Shown here: one piece after another, positions 11,683 through 22,778 of the stretch
Layout: every line of letters begins with the position of its first letter
How positions within the stretch are numbered: the first letter of the stretch is position 1
NCBI GenBank assembly: GCA_032433595.1
Contig: JASWJB010000051.1
Span: 110,627-174,626, forward strand
DNA from: Conoideocrella luteorostrata
Lineage: Eukaryota > Ascomycota > Sordariomycetes > Hypocreales > Clavicipitaceae
Direction: 5' to 3'
DNA: 64,000 nt
Position numbers and translations under genes: made by a program
Notes under the pieces: model-generated
Databases searched by the model: none
Told to the model about the DNA's origin: nothing
Seen by the model: the letters and a program-made list of their open reading frames with translations, nothing else

Positions 11683-12599
11683 AGCAAAATGTTCTTGTTA
11701 AAGGGTGATGGACTTGTCGTCCTCCTTGTGTCTTTTTGGTTGTCGGTTTTCTGTTACTAGCATGGCGTGGCATGATTTGTTTTTTTTAGAGGTATGAAAT
11801 TTTATGATGAGAATACTGGAAGTTGTGCTCCTATCAGGGCAGGTCCCGAAAAGTCTGGGGATATTCGGCCGACGAGCAGTCAGAGCTGCGGTCTTGATGT
11901 TTCGGTCTATTCCTTTGGACTACTGGCTGGGAGTTCCTCTCAATAATACTATCAAGTCTCTTTAGCCGTACTTGAGTAACTTCAGGTCGTTTGTATTTTT
12001 ACCCGTCTTCCACCGCTTGCCTCCGCAAATGTCGTATGATGAGCCCATTCGCGATTAATGTGAAGCTTATATACATGCCAATTGGGTTTCGATCAGTCAA
12101 TAAATCCTGGCACCGTAATGAGCATGCCACTGGGAATTGTCTCAACAAGAGTCGCAGTTCTCTTTCCCAGTAGGTCTATCTTTTGTATATACGAAGCAAA
12201 ACAAGCCCGGCAACATGGTCAACATTGAAACATCCATAGTTTAGGAGGGTCTGGTTCGAGCGATACGTCACGCAGCGCCTGGCTTTATTTGCGCTGACGG
12301 CTGGTCAATCACAGGGGGTACGACACAGAGATATGGAAGTCCAGCCCGCTAAGCAGCCCGCTAAGCAGCCCGCTAATCCGCTCACTCACCTCTAATACAG
12401 TACTCCGTACCCTAGCAGTAATTCCGAGCCACCACTAGGCGATTTCATTATTTTTGGCTCGGAATTGACCAGTTACAAGGCCCACTGTATTGTCTGTGTG
12501 GCCCTGTCAAGCCTGATTCAATTTCCAGTCTCGCCAATTTACGCGCGCAACCTCATCACGTAAAGGTTGTGATACCAGCCGGCGAACTGCTAACTTGTC
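11683..12599. other. Intergenic region before PSF2, with a 12-nt tandem repeat
   Basis: The region holds the 3' UTR of the zinc-cluster gene and the promoter of PSF2. A three-copy 12-nt tandem repeat lies at 12342-12377 and one TACTCCGTA at 12401-12409, about 190 bp upstream of the PSF2 start. No gene is evident. Confidence 0.65.
12342..12377 (+). repeat. Tandem repeat, three copies of CAGCCCGCTAAG
   Basis: Two perfect 12-nt units are followed by a third with the last base changed. It lies about 220 bp upstream of PSF2. Confidence 0.85.
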
Positions 12600-13459
12600 A
12601 TGGCCTTGCCTCTTCCTCCGGGGCTTGTTCCCTCAGAGGTAGCTTTCCTCTGCGAGATGGAGCTCGTAACAGTTATCCCGCGACAAAGACTGGAGAGTAT
12701 CGATCTCCTAACGGTAAGTAGAAGCTTGTTCCGTCGCGTCAAGCCTTCCTATTCTCATTCACTTTGTCCGCCAAATTACTCCACAGCTGTATTTTTTTCT
12801 TCTTCTAAATATCATAGGGCCCGACGCCTCAACTTCGTCCCCCCCGAAGAAGCAATCTCCCCCTCTGGCTCGCCCTCCTCCTCAAAAAACAACGGCGCGC
12901 AAACATCCTCCCTCCGCCTTGGCTGCATCCTGACTCCCTCCGCGATGTCATCCACCATGAAACAAAGATCGATACTAAAGGCTGGGCGCCGCCGCCTCCG
13001 CCCCCCTCCCGGGCAGATTCCCGCGGAAATGCGAAACGAATCAACGATCCTTTCTCAGATAGAGAAACAATATTATCGCCGCCGTTCTTGCCTTCCTGCA
13101 CGGCAGATGCGCCGTCAGGTGCCTTGCCATATCATTGGTTTGAGTTGGCTGAGATGCTGCTCGCGCATGCGGGCGATGACATTGTTTCAGCGTCCGAGGT
13201 GCGCTCGCTGCTGAGAGATTTGCAGGAAGTCCGGGCGGCCAAGATGAGGAGTAGTACGGCGCAATTAGAGAGTGGTGTTGATGGGGTAATGAGTCTGAGG
13301 GGAGTTGGGGCGATGGAGTTGGCGGAGAGCAGGGGCTTTGTTACTGGGGTGGTGGAAGGGGTGAGGAAGATCGGGGCAAGCGGTGAGGCTGTGAGGAGGG
13401 AAGAGGAGGAGAGAGGAGGTGTGGATGATGAGCCCAGTGATGACGATATGGGATTGTAG
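12600..13459 (+). CDS. PSF2: GINS complex subunit Psf2
   Basis: Psf2 is one of four GINS subunits; with Cdc45 and Mcm2-7 it forms the replicative helicase. Exons 12600-12713 and 12818-13459 give 251 residues. Exon 1 carries the strongly conserved N-terminus [20 protein letters not shown] followed by [15 protein letters not shown]. Exon 2 has the family segments [17 protein letters not shown] and PPWLHPDSL, then a Pro-rich loop and [30 protein letters not shown] and the C-terminal helix around [19 protein letters not shown]. Reading through the intron gives a basic, non-conserved sequence, which confirms the splice. The acidic tail ends [10 protein letters not shown]. Yeast Psf2 is slightly shorter; the extra length is in the Pro-rich loop and the tail. 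Confidence 0.94.
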
Positions 13460-14083
13460 AGTGCCAGACTGTAGATTGTTTGGGTGTGCTATTCTACAGT
13501 CGGTAAATCTTGAAGCTGAGGAGTGGGGGGTTGCCTGGATGAGGAGGTGGTCGTATACTAAGAGCTTTCGGTATACTGTCAGTATTGTTGTCCGAAGGCT
13601 ATCATTACGTATGCCGAGCACAAAGCATATCTGCAGGTCGGCAGGTCGGCAGGTCGGCGGGCTTACAGTACGGCCGTGCTTTGGGGACGATACTCACGCG
13701 CTACAACATATCTCGGACTATTACGAAACGATGGAATCTACGCTCGATTCGAACGCCAGCGACATAGTCGATCAAACATCACTGGGTGGACAATCCACAA
13801 AAGCATCTGTAATTCTATTCGATCTCCTTGTTCATTTATGCCTCGCCGACGACAATCTTGGACATCAAGAGTATCGGCACAAAATTGGCAAACATCTAGC
13901 TGGGATTATGTTCCCAGATTATTTTAGATTCATATCATGACTAACGATTAATGTTATAGACAGCCTGTCTTTGGGCTTGTAAACCTCGAATTCCCGGTCA
14001 AATTTCAGACTTCTTGAACAAGAACAAGCAAGAATGATATACCCCGCATGTTGAAGTCATCAAGACCGTCCGTTAAGCCCACA
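13460..14083. other. Intergenic region with a short tandem repeat
   Basis: This 620-bp gap separates the 3' ends of PSF2 and the small secreted protein gene. It includes an 8-nt tandem repeat (13633-13656). An open frame of 173 codons begins inside PSF2 and runs through it, but it lacks any recognisable protein character. Confidence 0.6.
13633..13656 (+). repeat. Tandem repeat, three copies of GCAGGTCG
   Basis: Three perfect 8-nt units are followed by a degenerate fourth. Confidence 0.85.
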
Positions 14084-14710
14084 TTACGCATCCAACTCTG
14101 TAGACTCCACGTGGTCAAGGCCAATATCATCACAAATACAGGTACCAGCCTTGGCTCTACCATACCTCTTATGCCAATACCGAAGCTCCTGATACCCCAT
14201 CTTATCCTCTCCACAGCCAAGGTCCAAAAAATCCGAAGCATTTACAACTTCCTTTCTAGAGCAGTACTGCGGGTGGAAAGGATGCTTGTATCTGACCCTC
14301 CAGTTGCACATGTACCAGGCCATGCCATTATAGACAGACAACAAAACAGCTTTTGGTTTAGGGCCAAATCCCTCGCACCAATTTTCCAGCATGGCTCTCG
14401 CAAGAAGAATATTCTGATGGTCTAGGCTTGTGGCATCGCCTGTTGTACATTCTGATGTTAGATTTTTAAGCTTGGGGATGCGGCTGTGGTCTTTGACAGC
14501 GGTGTAGTTGGTGTAGGGGTCGATGGCATAGTGAGCGATATGGACTTGGGGCCAGTGGTGGCCGGAGTTAGATTTTGAGTGTTGGGTTCTTATTTCGTAT
14601 ACTCCATTCTGTAGTTTGGGGGATATGTCCCAGGTATTTGAAGGCGGTAGGAGGAGAAGAAGGATAGTGAGGATGATAGCATGGTTTGGACGGAGGCTGT
14701 GGGGGATCAT
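14084..14710 (-). CDS. Small secreted cysteine-rich protein, effector-like
   Basis: An intronless 208-residue protein with a clear signal peptide: a short N-region, then the hydrophobic run AIILTILLLLLPPS and a likely cleavage soon after. The mature part has seven Cys residues and three or four N-glycosylation sequons (NYT, NLT, NAS). The C-terminal half follows a pattern I recognise from many uncharacterised fungal secreted proteins: an aromatic-x-CN motif (YMCNW), a spaced YCSRKEV, then a CG with a downstream W-x-K-x-YGR (here WHKRYGR) and a final Cys pair (CIC). No function is known to me for that family. Flanking DNA is AT-rich compared with neighbouring genes. It could act outside the cell on a host or competitor, but nothing in the sequence proves this. 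Confidence 0.72.
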   Translation of the reverse strand: MIPHSLRPNHAIILTILLLLLPPSNTWDISPKLQNGVYEIRTQHSKSNSGHHWPQVHIAHYAIDPYTNYTAVKDHSRIPKLKNLTSECTTGDATSLDHQNILLARAMLENWCEGFGPKPKAVLLSVYNGMAWYMCNWRVRYKHPFHPQYCSRKEVVNASDFLDLGCGEDKMGYQELRYWHKRYGRAKAGTCICDDIGLDHVESTELDA

Positions 14711-15815
14711 GCTGATGTCTAGGTGATAAAGCTTGCCATTTTAGATGAGTGGCAGGATTCAGATGTTTGGATCTACTTCACCATGTAATTTTGTCTTGAT
14801 TACGGATTAATAAAACAGCGCTTTTCATAATATGTCATGTTAAGTTCAACTTTATTTTCAGCTTTGCTTTTCGCTTGCATTTGGAGACTAGGACGGTCTC
14901 GACCTTTTGGTAAGAGTAAATGGCGTTATTAATTGAACACTGTATGTGCCCGGACCTGTCTCGCCAGATTTGGTAGTGACGTGTTACGTACAAAATTTAT
15001 TCGCTTCGAATTTATATAGGAACCAATTGTGTCGCAGGACATATTTCCAAATACAAGGCCGGTCTCACGGGCCATTAATGAGTAAACAAAAACATTTGAG
15101 AATAAGTCACTATAATCCTATTTTCTAAAACTGTAATTATTTCCAAGGTCGATACCTGCGTGGAATGATGCGCTGTTGACGTCTAACCAGTTTTTGTTTC
15201 GTTGAAGATCAAGTACCCTGCACTCAGCTTCATTGCATCAGATTGTTGCTATGCCAGATGTCTCTATGGGTCATCCTTCGCCTCACACTAGTGCTAGTGC
15301 TCCGTGCCGGGCGCTGTAATAGGCTCTTTCCTGGTGTCGTGCATGGTGGCCGGCACCTGACACGCAGGCGGCTGACTGCAGAGCCACACTTTGACGCCAT
15401 TTATGTACTCCGTAGTGCGCCATGAACGAGATGTAATAGCAAACAGACAGCTAATTGCCGTGGGAATGCTACCAACAAAACATCATAGATACATTCGTAT
15501 TTTACGAAATAATAGACATATCTGAGTGTTTCTACAAGGAAAGAACGCAGTAGTTCCGAAGTCATCCAGTCCGTGTTGTATGTACCTGTCGGCCCACCGC
15601 TCACAGCACGGGAACTTCGATCCTGCACTAGCGCCGAAACAGGAAGCTTATCATCACAGCTACTGAGCAGTCGTCATCCTCGGCCTCCATCCCGTCCGAT
15701 TAGGTTCACCTTGTCGCTCGACCTTCGTACTGTATCATTCTTGTCCATTCTTATCTTCATTCCACTTTCTTATACCCATTCGTTTTGCATCGTCCCTTGT
15801 GGCCTGTTAGTAAAT
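14711..15815. other. AT-rich intergenic region upstream of the secreted protein and of the aminopeptidase
   Basis: The two flanking genes are divergent, so this 1.1 kb holds both promoters. Its left half (about 14710-15130) is visibly AT-rich. It has one TACTCCGTA at 15406, and a pyrimidine-rich leader directly precedes the aminopeptidase start at 15816. Confidence 0.6.
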
Positions 15816-17121
15816 ATGCGGTTTGGCCACGCTCTGCTCGTCGCCAGTGTGCCCTCCATCACATCTGCGCGCTTCTACCAGCAAATCGAGGCCGATAATG
15901 TTGTGCTGAACCCCGATGAGAAGTTCTTGGTCGAAACTGCCCCTGGAGAGACACAGTGGGTGACTGACGAGGAGAAATGGCAGCTTCGCCGAGTACGTTA
16001 CCCGAGTTTCTAAACTATCTATCATGATGTTGCCACGGATGGTTTTGTTGTCTACAGTTGCTAACGATTCCTTTTTCTCCGCGACAGGATGGCCAACGGT
16101 TCATGGACATCACTGCTACTCGGAATCTAGGCACTAGTCATGTCTTCGGGAAATCCACTGTCCAATTCCCCAAGAAGTGCGTCCTGCAGAAGGAGGTCGG
16201 AGAACTTGCCAAGGGCTTGGACAAGACCTGCATGCGGCAGAACCTGGAGAAGCTGACTAGCTTCCACACGCGATACTACAGGTCAGAATTCGGCCGTAAA
16301 TCATCCGATTGGGTTCTTGGGAGGGTCAAACAAATCATTAAGGAGGCTAAGGCTGAGGGAAATGTCACTGCCAGGAGCTTCCCTCACACATGGAAGCAAA
16401 GCTCCGTCATTGCAACTATCCCCGGAAAATCCAACCGCACCATTATTATTGGTGCTCACCAAGACTCCATTAATCTCTGGTTACCTATCCTTGCCGCCCC
16501 AGGCGCTGATGATGATGGCAGTGGAACCGTCACAATCATGGAGGTGTTCCGTACTCTGCTCAAGTCCACAAAGGTTATAAATGGCGAGGCACAAAACACG
16601 ATTGAATTCCACTGGTATAGTGCCGAGGAAGGCGGCCTGCTGGGCAGCCAAGCTATCTTCCAGGAGTATGAGAATCAGCAGCGTGATGTCAAGGCCATGT
16701 TGCAGCAGGATATGACTGGTTATATCAAGGGTACTCTGGATGCCGGGTTGCCCGAAAGTGTTGGTGTTATTGTTGACTATGTCGACCCGGGTTTGACCAA
16801 ATTCGTCAAGACTGTTATCGAGGAGGTATGTCGAGACTCAAGCCATTCACCCTACCTGTATGGCTGATATATTAATTTTCCCTCCAGTACTGCAACATTC
16901 CCTGGGTCGAGACGAAGTGTGGCTACGCCTGCTCTGACCACGCTTCAGCCTCCAAAGCAGGCTACCCCGCGGCCTTTGTCATCGAGTCCTCTTTTGATAA
17001 GGCTGATAAACATATCCATACTACTTCGGATACCATTGATCGTCTTTCCTTTGAACATATGCTTGAGCATGCGAAGATGACTCTTGGCCTTGTTTACGAG
17101 CTGGGCTTCCACAAGTTTTAG
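15816..17121 (+). CDS. Secreted M28-family zinc aminopeptidase (leucine aminopeptidase type)
   Basis: A secreted exopeptidase that trims N-terminal residues from extracellular peptides. Exons 15816-15992, 16088-16825 and 16888-17121 give 382 residues. The N-terminus [18 protein letters not shown] is a signal peptide, followed by a propeptide-like stretch of about 60 residues. All co-catalytic zinc ligands of the Aeromonas aminopeptidase type are present: His in GAHQD (residue 183), Asp in GADDDGSG, the Glu pair in SAEEGG (the first as catalytic base), Asp in QQDMTGY and the final His in IHTTSDT. The Cys pair in [10 protein letters not shown] before the last ligand is also typical. One sequon (NVT) is evident in the catalytic part. 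The protein is the usual length for fungal LAP1-type enzymes. Confidence 0.93.
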
Positions 17122-17523
17122 AACCTCTGGTACCTTTACAGACCTCCTCAATATATTTTTTGGTTATGGCCTAATACACGTGGAATGACTTGGGGTCCGT
17201 TTTTTCATATCGGACCAAGTGCTAGACATCAGGTATATAATGAAGACACTATGAGAGGCCTTCTGGGCTAAAAACATATGCAGCGAATTGAGCGTGCTGA
17301 GGTTGGTAGGTACTGTCTGAGGGCGTATCTTGATTATTTATGACTGGGATGGCTTGGCATACTATTTCCATATAACACCGTTTTAATGCCGCCGTGCACT
17401 ACCTCATGTCCTTACATCAAACGCATCATGCAATCCCCCCCGGAACGCCGTATATCCATGCAAATTTTTCAAATGAATCGTTATATCCCCGGACGACAAC
17501 TGGATATTGGTCTGTAATTCCAC
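17122..17523. other. Convergent 3' gap between the aminopeptidase and NAF1
   Basis: These 400 bp should contain both 3' UTRs. I see no other feature. Confidence 0.65.
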
Positions 17524-19203
17524 CTATTGTCCCTGACCCTGGCCTCCAGGTGAGTGCTGTGACTGACCACCCCAAGCTGGTCTATTCTGCTGCTGCATCT
17601 GGCTCATCAACGCCGACATAAAGGCAGTAGCGGCGGCGTTGTTGGGAGTCCCATCTTGTCCCTGGCTAAAGTTTAGCCAACCTGGTGGGGGAGGTGGTGG
17701 CGGGAGATCATTTTGTCCGTGGATTTGACCTGCTTGAGGCTGTGGCCAGCCGGGGAATTGGAAGCCAAAGTTGGGCATGGTAGGTGGAGGAGTTGCTTGA
17801 GGCATATACGGCTGAGAGACATGCGGAGGATATGATTGATTGGCTTGAGGAGGCAATGAGTAGCCGTCTCTCGAAGGCTCCGCATATGCCCCTCGGTTGC
17901 CTCCACGGCCTGATCCTCGTCCTCGATTCCCTCTTCCTCGTCCTCTGGCATCGCCACCACCACCACCGCGACCGCCCCTCCTGAAGCCGGATCGCGCCGC
18001 TGGGTCGTATAATTCGGTAGATACAGGCCCGCTTCCAAAACCAGGTGGTCGAGTCAGAGGCTTATATGGGCCATCGTCGTCATCGTAGTTCAACCCCCCG
18101 TCGATAGACATCTCCTGGCTCAAGGGATGCGTTCCATTGCTGTTGCTAGCCCCTCCTGTTTTAGGTTCGTTCTTGTTTTTCCATTTGTCCTTCTTTTTCT
18201 GCTTCAAGGATCTCTTGTACTCCGCTTCCTTCTCATCATCTGAGAATTCCATCTCGTCAACGCCAACTTCTTCGTCATGCAAGTTACTGGCATCTGAGCC
18301 CTTGAGGTTTTTAAGCGGCTCCGTGAAAACATACGAGGCGTGCTCGACGGGATAGAAAACCTTGGTGCCCGACTCCAGACCGAGCTCTTTGATTTCTTCC
18401 GCTGATGTGAAGTACACGGTGTACAGTGGTTGCAGGACCTTGCCAATAGTTTCGGCTACGGCCCCGATGACCTTTCGCTCGGCGGTGCAGAGAACGGAGC
18501 CGGTATCAAGAACTTGGTACTCTCCCGTGGTGATGGCTTTGATGAGCATGATGTTGTCTACAATGTTTTCGATGGACCCGAGCTCTTCGATTTTGGTGTC
18601 CTCTGTCAGGTTGACGTCTGGCTTGGGTATAATTTCTTCGGCGATCTCGTTCTTAGTCCGGAGTTGGGCTGCGCTGGAACCCTTGCCGCGATCGCCTTCG
18701 TCGTCGGACCCTCCTTCGGCCTCCATGAGCAGCCGGGCCGTTTCCTCGACGCCTAGAGGCTCGTAGCCTTCGATGTCCGAGTCCTCGTCGGAAGAATCTG
18801 AGCTGCTAGAGTCCGAGGACGATTCGTACGGCGAGGAGTCGACTTCCCATTCTGGATGTTCGCCTTGGCCATTTTGGAGCTCGACTTCGGCCGTCTGCGG
18901 CAGGGGCTGTTCTGGCGCATTGGGTTGATTGTTTAGACCGCCAATGGCGGCTTCGAGAGCGCTCGTCAAGGATGGGGGGCTCTCGGGTTGATCAAGATTC
19001 ATAGCATCTGTAACTTCATTCTGCTGGACTGCTACATTCGGATCGTTCGCATGGTTCGGTTTGAGTTTGATGTCGGTGGTTGGCTCTGACGGAACGTCCG
19101 CTTCGCCGACACTGGCGGCTGCCGCGAGGACGTCCGCGGGGAGAGGCGGTAGAGTCTCATTGGGCTTTGCCTGGCCCAAGCCGGGAATCTGAAAGTCAGA
19201 CAT
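17524..19203 (-). CDS. NAF1: H/ACA RNP assembly factor Naf1
   Basis: Naf1 binds the dyskerin/Cbf5 module during nuclear assembly of H/ACA snoRNPs and is later replaced by Gar1. The intronless frame from the ATG at 19203 encodes 559 residues; the longer open frame starts only at TTG. The Gar1/Naf1 beta-barrel domain lies at about residues 205-300 (GSIENIVDNIMLIKA, VLDTGSVLCTAERKVIGAV, VYFTSAEEIKELGL, GTKVFYPV). It is preceded by an acidic Ser/Asp tract (about 120-145) and followed by a Lys-rich segment (about 329-345), an RGG/RGRG box (406-438) and a Pro/Gln-rich tail, the layout seen in fungal and animal Naf1. It is divergent from ALG9 with a 444-bp gap. Confidence 0.92.
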   Translation of the reverse strand: MSDFQIPGLGQAKPNETLPPLPADVLAAAASVGEADVPSEPTTDIKLKPNHANDPNVAVQQNEVTDAMNLDQPESPPSLTSALEAAIGGLNNQPNAPEQPLPQTAEVELQNGQGEHPEWEVDSSPYESSSDSSSSDSSDEDSDIEGYEPLGVEETARLLMEAEGGSDDEGDRGKGSSAAQLRTKNEIAEEIIPKPDVNLTEDTKIEELGSIENIVDNIMLIKAITTGEYQVLDTGSVLCTAERKVIGAVAETIGKVLQPLYTVYFTSAEEIKELGLESGTKVFYPVEHASYVFTEPLKNLKGSDASNLHDEEVGVDEMEFSDDEKEAEYKRSLKQKKKDKWKNKNEPKTGGASNSNGTHPLSQEMSIDGGLNYDDDDGPYKPLTRPPGFGSGPVSTELYDPAARSGFRRGGRGGGGGDARGRGRGNRGRGSGRGGNRGAYAEPSRDGYSLPPQANQSYPPHVSQPYMPQATPPPTMPNFGFQFPGWPQPQAGQIHGQNDLPPPPPPPGWLNFSQGQDGTPNNAAATAFMSALMSQMQQQNRPAWGGQSQHSPGGQGQGQ

Positions 19204-19647
19204 ATCTGTGACGATAGTATTGTTGAGGGGAAGGCTAATCCCCTGCTTGCGCGGCACTTGCGACAGAGTCCACTGGCGGGAGCTGCAAAGGGGAGCGTCG
19301 CTAATGTCGAAACCTCTGCTCCGTGCGTCCAATACGTGTGGGCCTTAACCAGATACCAATCAGATATTCAAGTGCTGCGGATGTAAAATAAAGTAAAAAT
19401 GACGAAAACAAATTCTGCAAATTTACGACACAACTTCACACTCTTCCCCAAAAGTCTGGACCCTGCAAGAAAAAAAAAAATCGAGATGGAAGGTCACTTG
19501 AGAGTGGGTCCTCGGTCTGCCTTAGCGCTCCCTCTTCACCTGCAGGTCATTGAGCAGGGGTCGGCTCTGGCAGATTCCCAACGCTATGACGACAGATCTC
19601 TCTCTCAACGTTTGAAGTCTTCCACGGTCAATCTCTGAGACGAAATC
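19204..19647. promoter_or_regulatory. Divergent promoter between NAF1 and ALG9
   Basis: Start codons at 19203 (minus) and 19648 (plus) leave 444 bp that must drive both genes. No copy of the dispersed 9-mer occurs here and I see no clear TATA box, as expected for housekeeping promoters. Confidence 0.6.
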
Positions 19648-21672
19648 ATGGCGCCAAACATCCCGCAAGATCAGCGGCGGTTCGAGCACCCGACGTCTAG
19701 TCATGCCAAGAAGAAGTAAGTGCTCATCGTTTTCGCGGCACCCGCTCGTCTGCTGCAGCAACTCATCGTGAGCACATGTGAAATACTGACTCAGTTGTTG
19801 ACGATAGGCGGAAGGGGCCTCTTCCAATCGAACCAATTACCGCATTTTACATATTTTTCGCGGCGGGTATTGCTGCAGCATTGTTTGCTCCGATCCAAGA
19901 CTGTGACGAGACCTTCAATTACTGGGAACCTGCTCATTATTTGTCTCATGGATATGGCTTGCAGACGTGGGAGTATTCGCCCGACTATGCTATTCGGAGC
20001 TGGGGGTACGTCGGTCTTCATGCCATTGTTGGGAATCTGCGTCGATTATTGCCTCAGTCCTCCAAGGTCAGTACAGAAACACACAAAAGTTTCTGTTTCT
20101 GTAACAAGTAATTATAAATTGACCAATTGCAGGTTGCCGAGTTCTATTTCATTCGCTATGGTCTCGCCTTCGCCTGTGCTATCTGCCAGACCGTGCTGTT
20201 CAAGGTTATTAGTCTCACTATGAACGGCAGGATCGGCATGTTTTTCCTCATCGCTACTGTGACCAGTCCTGGTAACTTTCATGCCAGTGCGTCTTTCCTG
20301 CCGTCAAGCTTCGCCATGTACATGGCCATGATCGGTGCGGCTTCTTTCATGAATTGGCGAGGTGGCATTAAGACTGCACATGGAATCTTCTGGTTTGCCG
20401 TGGCAGGCATTCTGGGATGGCCATTCGCTTCTGCTCTCTGCGCGCCTTATCTACTGGAAGAGCTGGTTCTTGTCTTCTTCAGTGATAAGGATGCTTTCAT
20501 TGAAGCCATTGTCCGGTTTGCTCGTGGCATCATTTCCGGCCTGATTGTTTTGGTAAGTCTCTTTGAGAGTTGACCGGAGCGTATGATATGGGTCACTGAC
20601 ATGAATACGTTAGTTCATTGACTACTTAATCAATCTTTTCTTTTACAAGAAGATTGCCCTTGTTACTTGGAACATTATCAAGTACAATATTTTCTCATCC
20701 ACTGGAGGGCCAGATTTATACGGCACTGAGCCGTGGACGTTCTATTTCAAGAATCTGGCCCTGAACTTCAACCTTTGGTTTATCTTGGCGCTTCTGGCCC
20801 TCCCGCTGTTCCTGCTTCAGAAGCTCATATCACCCTCCGGACAGGGTTTCCAGTCTGGGCTGCGAACTGTGGTGTTTGTTGCGCCATTTTATATGTGGTT
20901 GGCCATCTTCACGGCACAGCCTCATAAGGAAGAGAGGTTCATGTATCCGGTGTATCCATTCCTTACACTCAATGCGTCAATCTCTCTTCACATTATTTTG
21001 GCCGCTATTGGAAGCACTGATCGGAGCACGCTTGCGGGAAAGATTCCTGCTAAATTGAAGCTTTTGACTGTAAGCCTTGTGCTGTTCTTAGCCCTGGACG
21101 TTAGTCTTACGCGTGTCTACGGCATTTATTCTGCCTACTCGGCCCCTCTGAAGGTCTATTCGAGATTGTGGGGAAGCAGTCACGGCCAGCCTGTGTTGGG
21201 CAGGGAAGAAGATATTGTTTGTTTTGGAAAGGAGTGGTACCGCTTCTCTTCATCCTATTTCCTTCCAAGGGATATGCATGCCAAGTTTGTGCGCTCAGAG
21301 TTCAGGGGCCTCTTGCCTGGTGAATTCTCTGAAGCAAGAATTGGATTTGGCTTTTGGAGCGGCACATGGCTCCCTACCAGTGGATTCAACGATCATAATG
21401 AGGAGGACCCGGGCAAATATGCCGATATCAGGGCATGCTCATTTCTGGTTGACACACAATTCCCACTGCGGACGGACCCCTTGCCTCCCAACGAGCCTGA
21501 TTATATTGGAGACACGAAGGCATGGGAGATTGTCCAATGCGAGCCGTTCCTAGACGCTCAGAACACGCATATTCTGGCCCGGACACTTTGGGTTCCTGAA
21601 CTGGATGTCATCCCTGAGAGGTTCAGGAGGAAGTGGGGTCGTCATTGTTTATTGCAGCGAAGGAAAGCTTGA
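19648..21672 (+). CDS. ALG9: ALG9-type alpha-1,2-mannosyltransferase (GT22, ER)
   Basis: Alg9 adds two mannoses from dolichol-phosphate-mannose to the lipid-linked N-glycan precursor on the luminal side of the ER. Exons 19648-19715, 19808-20066, 20133-20552 and 20614-21672 encode 601 residues. The family signatures are the luminal acidic loop DCDETFNYWEPAHYL just after the first membrane helix, and HKEERFMYPVYP later in the protein. Multiple hydrophobic helices fill residues from about 30 to 430, followed by a soluble C-terminal part with ADIRACSFLVDTQFP and a basic end (FRRKWGRHCLLQRRKA). Length agrees with the family. ALG12 and GPI mannosyltransferases are related, but the spacing and C-terminal domain fit ALG9 best. 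Confidence 0.92.
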
Positions 21673-22262
21673 GTAAGACGAACGATTGGCGCTTTCAGGG
21701 CTATGAGGTTTTCTTCAAATTTTATATTAGAGATCTAAAATAGTTACCGGACGCAAATAGACGGGAAAATATACACTAGACAAATATAGCAGTATCATGA
21801 AAAATAAATTTATTGGGTTTTGCATGCATACATGGTGGTGGCTGGCATACTAGTATGCTGAACAAGCCAGCCCGGCATACAAGCTAGGACCGAGGTCGGA
21901 CTAGCTGGCTACTCTCCGCCAAAGAGGTAGCTCGAGCCTGGGAAAACGTGTGTGCATTCCAGTCGACGCGAAGTTGCGTGAGTTAAAGTGAAAATATCAA
22001 TTACGCCATCAGGGCGGAGCGTCATAGTGAGACATGGATGGAACAATGTCGTAGACGCTTGAAGCCTGGGAGAAAAGCGCAGGTCATGAAGAGTGTATCT
22101 AGGCCAAATGGACGGGACGTTTTCTTTCTGGTTCATCAATTGTATGTTTGATATAAGATATCAAACTCGCGATGGTGTCTCGAAACCTGATTCGGCAAGC
22201 CGTATACCGTTTATTTCCTTCTTCGACGGGAGGCGTCTAGTCTTGGTAAAGAGTACAGGCGC
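21673..22262. other. Convergent gap between ALG9 and the DUF1993 gene, with hairpins
   Basis: The 590-bp gap holds two strong inverted repeats: a perfect 14-bp palindrome GCATACTAGTATGC at 21845-21858 and, about 20 bp further on, AGCTAG...CTAGCT arms enclosing GACC-GA-GGTC. They may form cruciforms or aid transcription termination. Confidence 0.6.
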
Positions 22263-22778
22263 TTACTTCATATATTTACCAACAAAGCTGTGCATGTAAT
22301 CCTTCTTGCCCAGTGGAACGCCTTCCTTTCTCAGTATCGCATACGTCATCGAAACGTGAAAAAAGATATTTGGCATAATAGCCGCAGTAGCGAGTATCTT
22401 GCCCGGCAAGTCCTCCACCTTGTCATGCCCAACTGGCGTGGGAGCCAGTGTTTCGCCCATTCTGTTAACGGTATTCTTGTCCGCATTGTCAAGAGTTTCA
22501 ATAACCTGGTCGATTCTCGAATACATGTCTGTAAGTGATCGGAAGTTTTCCTCGAAGGGCATGGGTTCCCGCCCAGAGAGCTTGGCCGCCATCTTGTCGG
22601 CTTGGGCGGTGGCGTAGTGGACTTGGAACGTAAGTGGGCGCATGTCCTCGTATAGTTTGGATGAGAGGAACGTGGATGAGTTGGACTGCCGTTCGGCGAT
22701 AATGAGGAAGTTTTTGAGAGACACTAGGGCCGCTCTGGAGGGGGTGATGGTTGCGTCGTAGAGAGAGTAGACGGCCAT
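22263..22778 (-). CDS. DUF1993 family protein (DinB/YfiT-like four-helix fold predicted)
   Basis: An intronless 171-residue protein starting MAVYSLYDATITPSRAALVSLKNFL, the usual start of fungal DUF1993 proteins. The family hallmarks are visible: PLTFQVHYATAQADKMAAKLSGREP in the middle and the C-terminal PNIFFHVSMTYAILRKEGVPLGKKDYMHSFVG, with conserved His residues that resemble metal ligands of the DinB-like superfamily. The biochemical role is unknown. No signal peptide or membrane segment is seen, so a cytosolic protein is likely. It is divergent from the sulfate permease 1.4 kb away and has a TACGGAGTA copy 200 bp upstream of its start. Confidence 0.85.
   Translation of the reverse strand: MAVYSLYDATITPSRAALVSLKNFLIIAERQSNSSTFLSSKLYEDMRPLTFQVHYATAQADKMAAKLSGREPMPFEENFRSLTDMYSRIDQVIETLDNADKNTVNRMGETLAPTPVGHDKVEDLPGKILATAAIMPNIFFHVSMTYAILRKEGVPLGKKDYMHSFVGKYMK

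Noticed and set aside
13419..13940. A 173-codon plus-strand frame after PSF2
   Set aside because: It begins within PSF2 in another frame, includes the GCAGGTCG tandem repeat and lacks any family resemblance.
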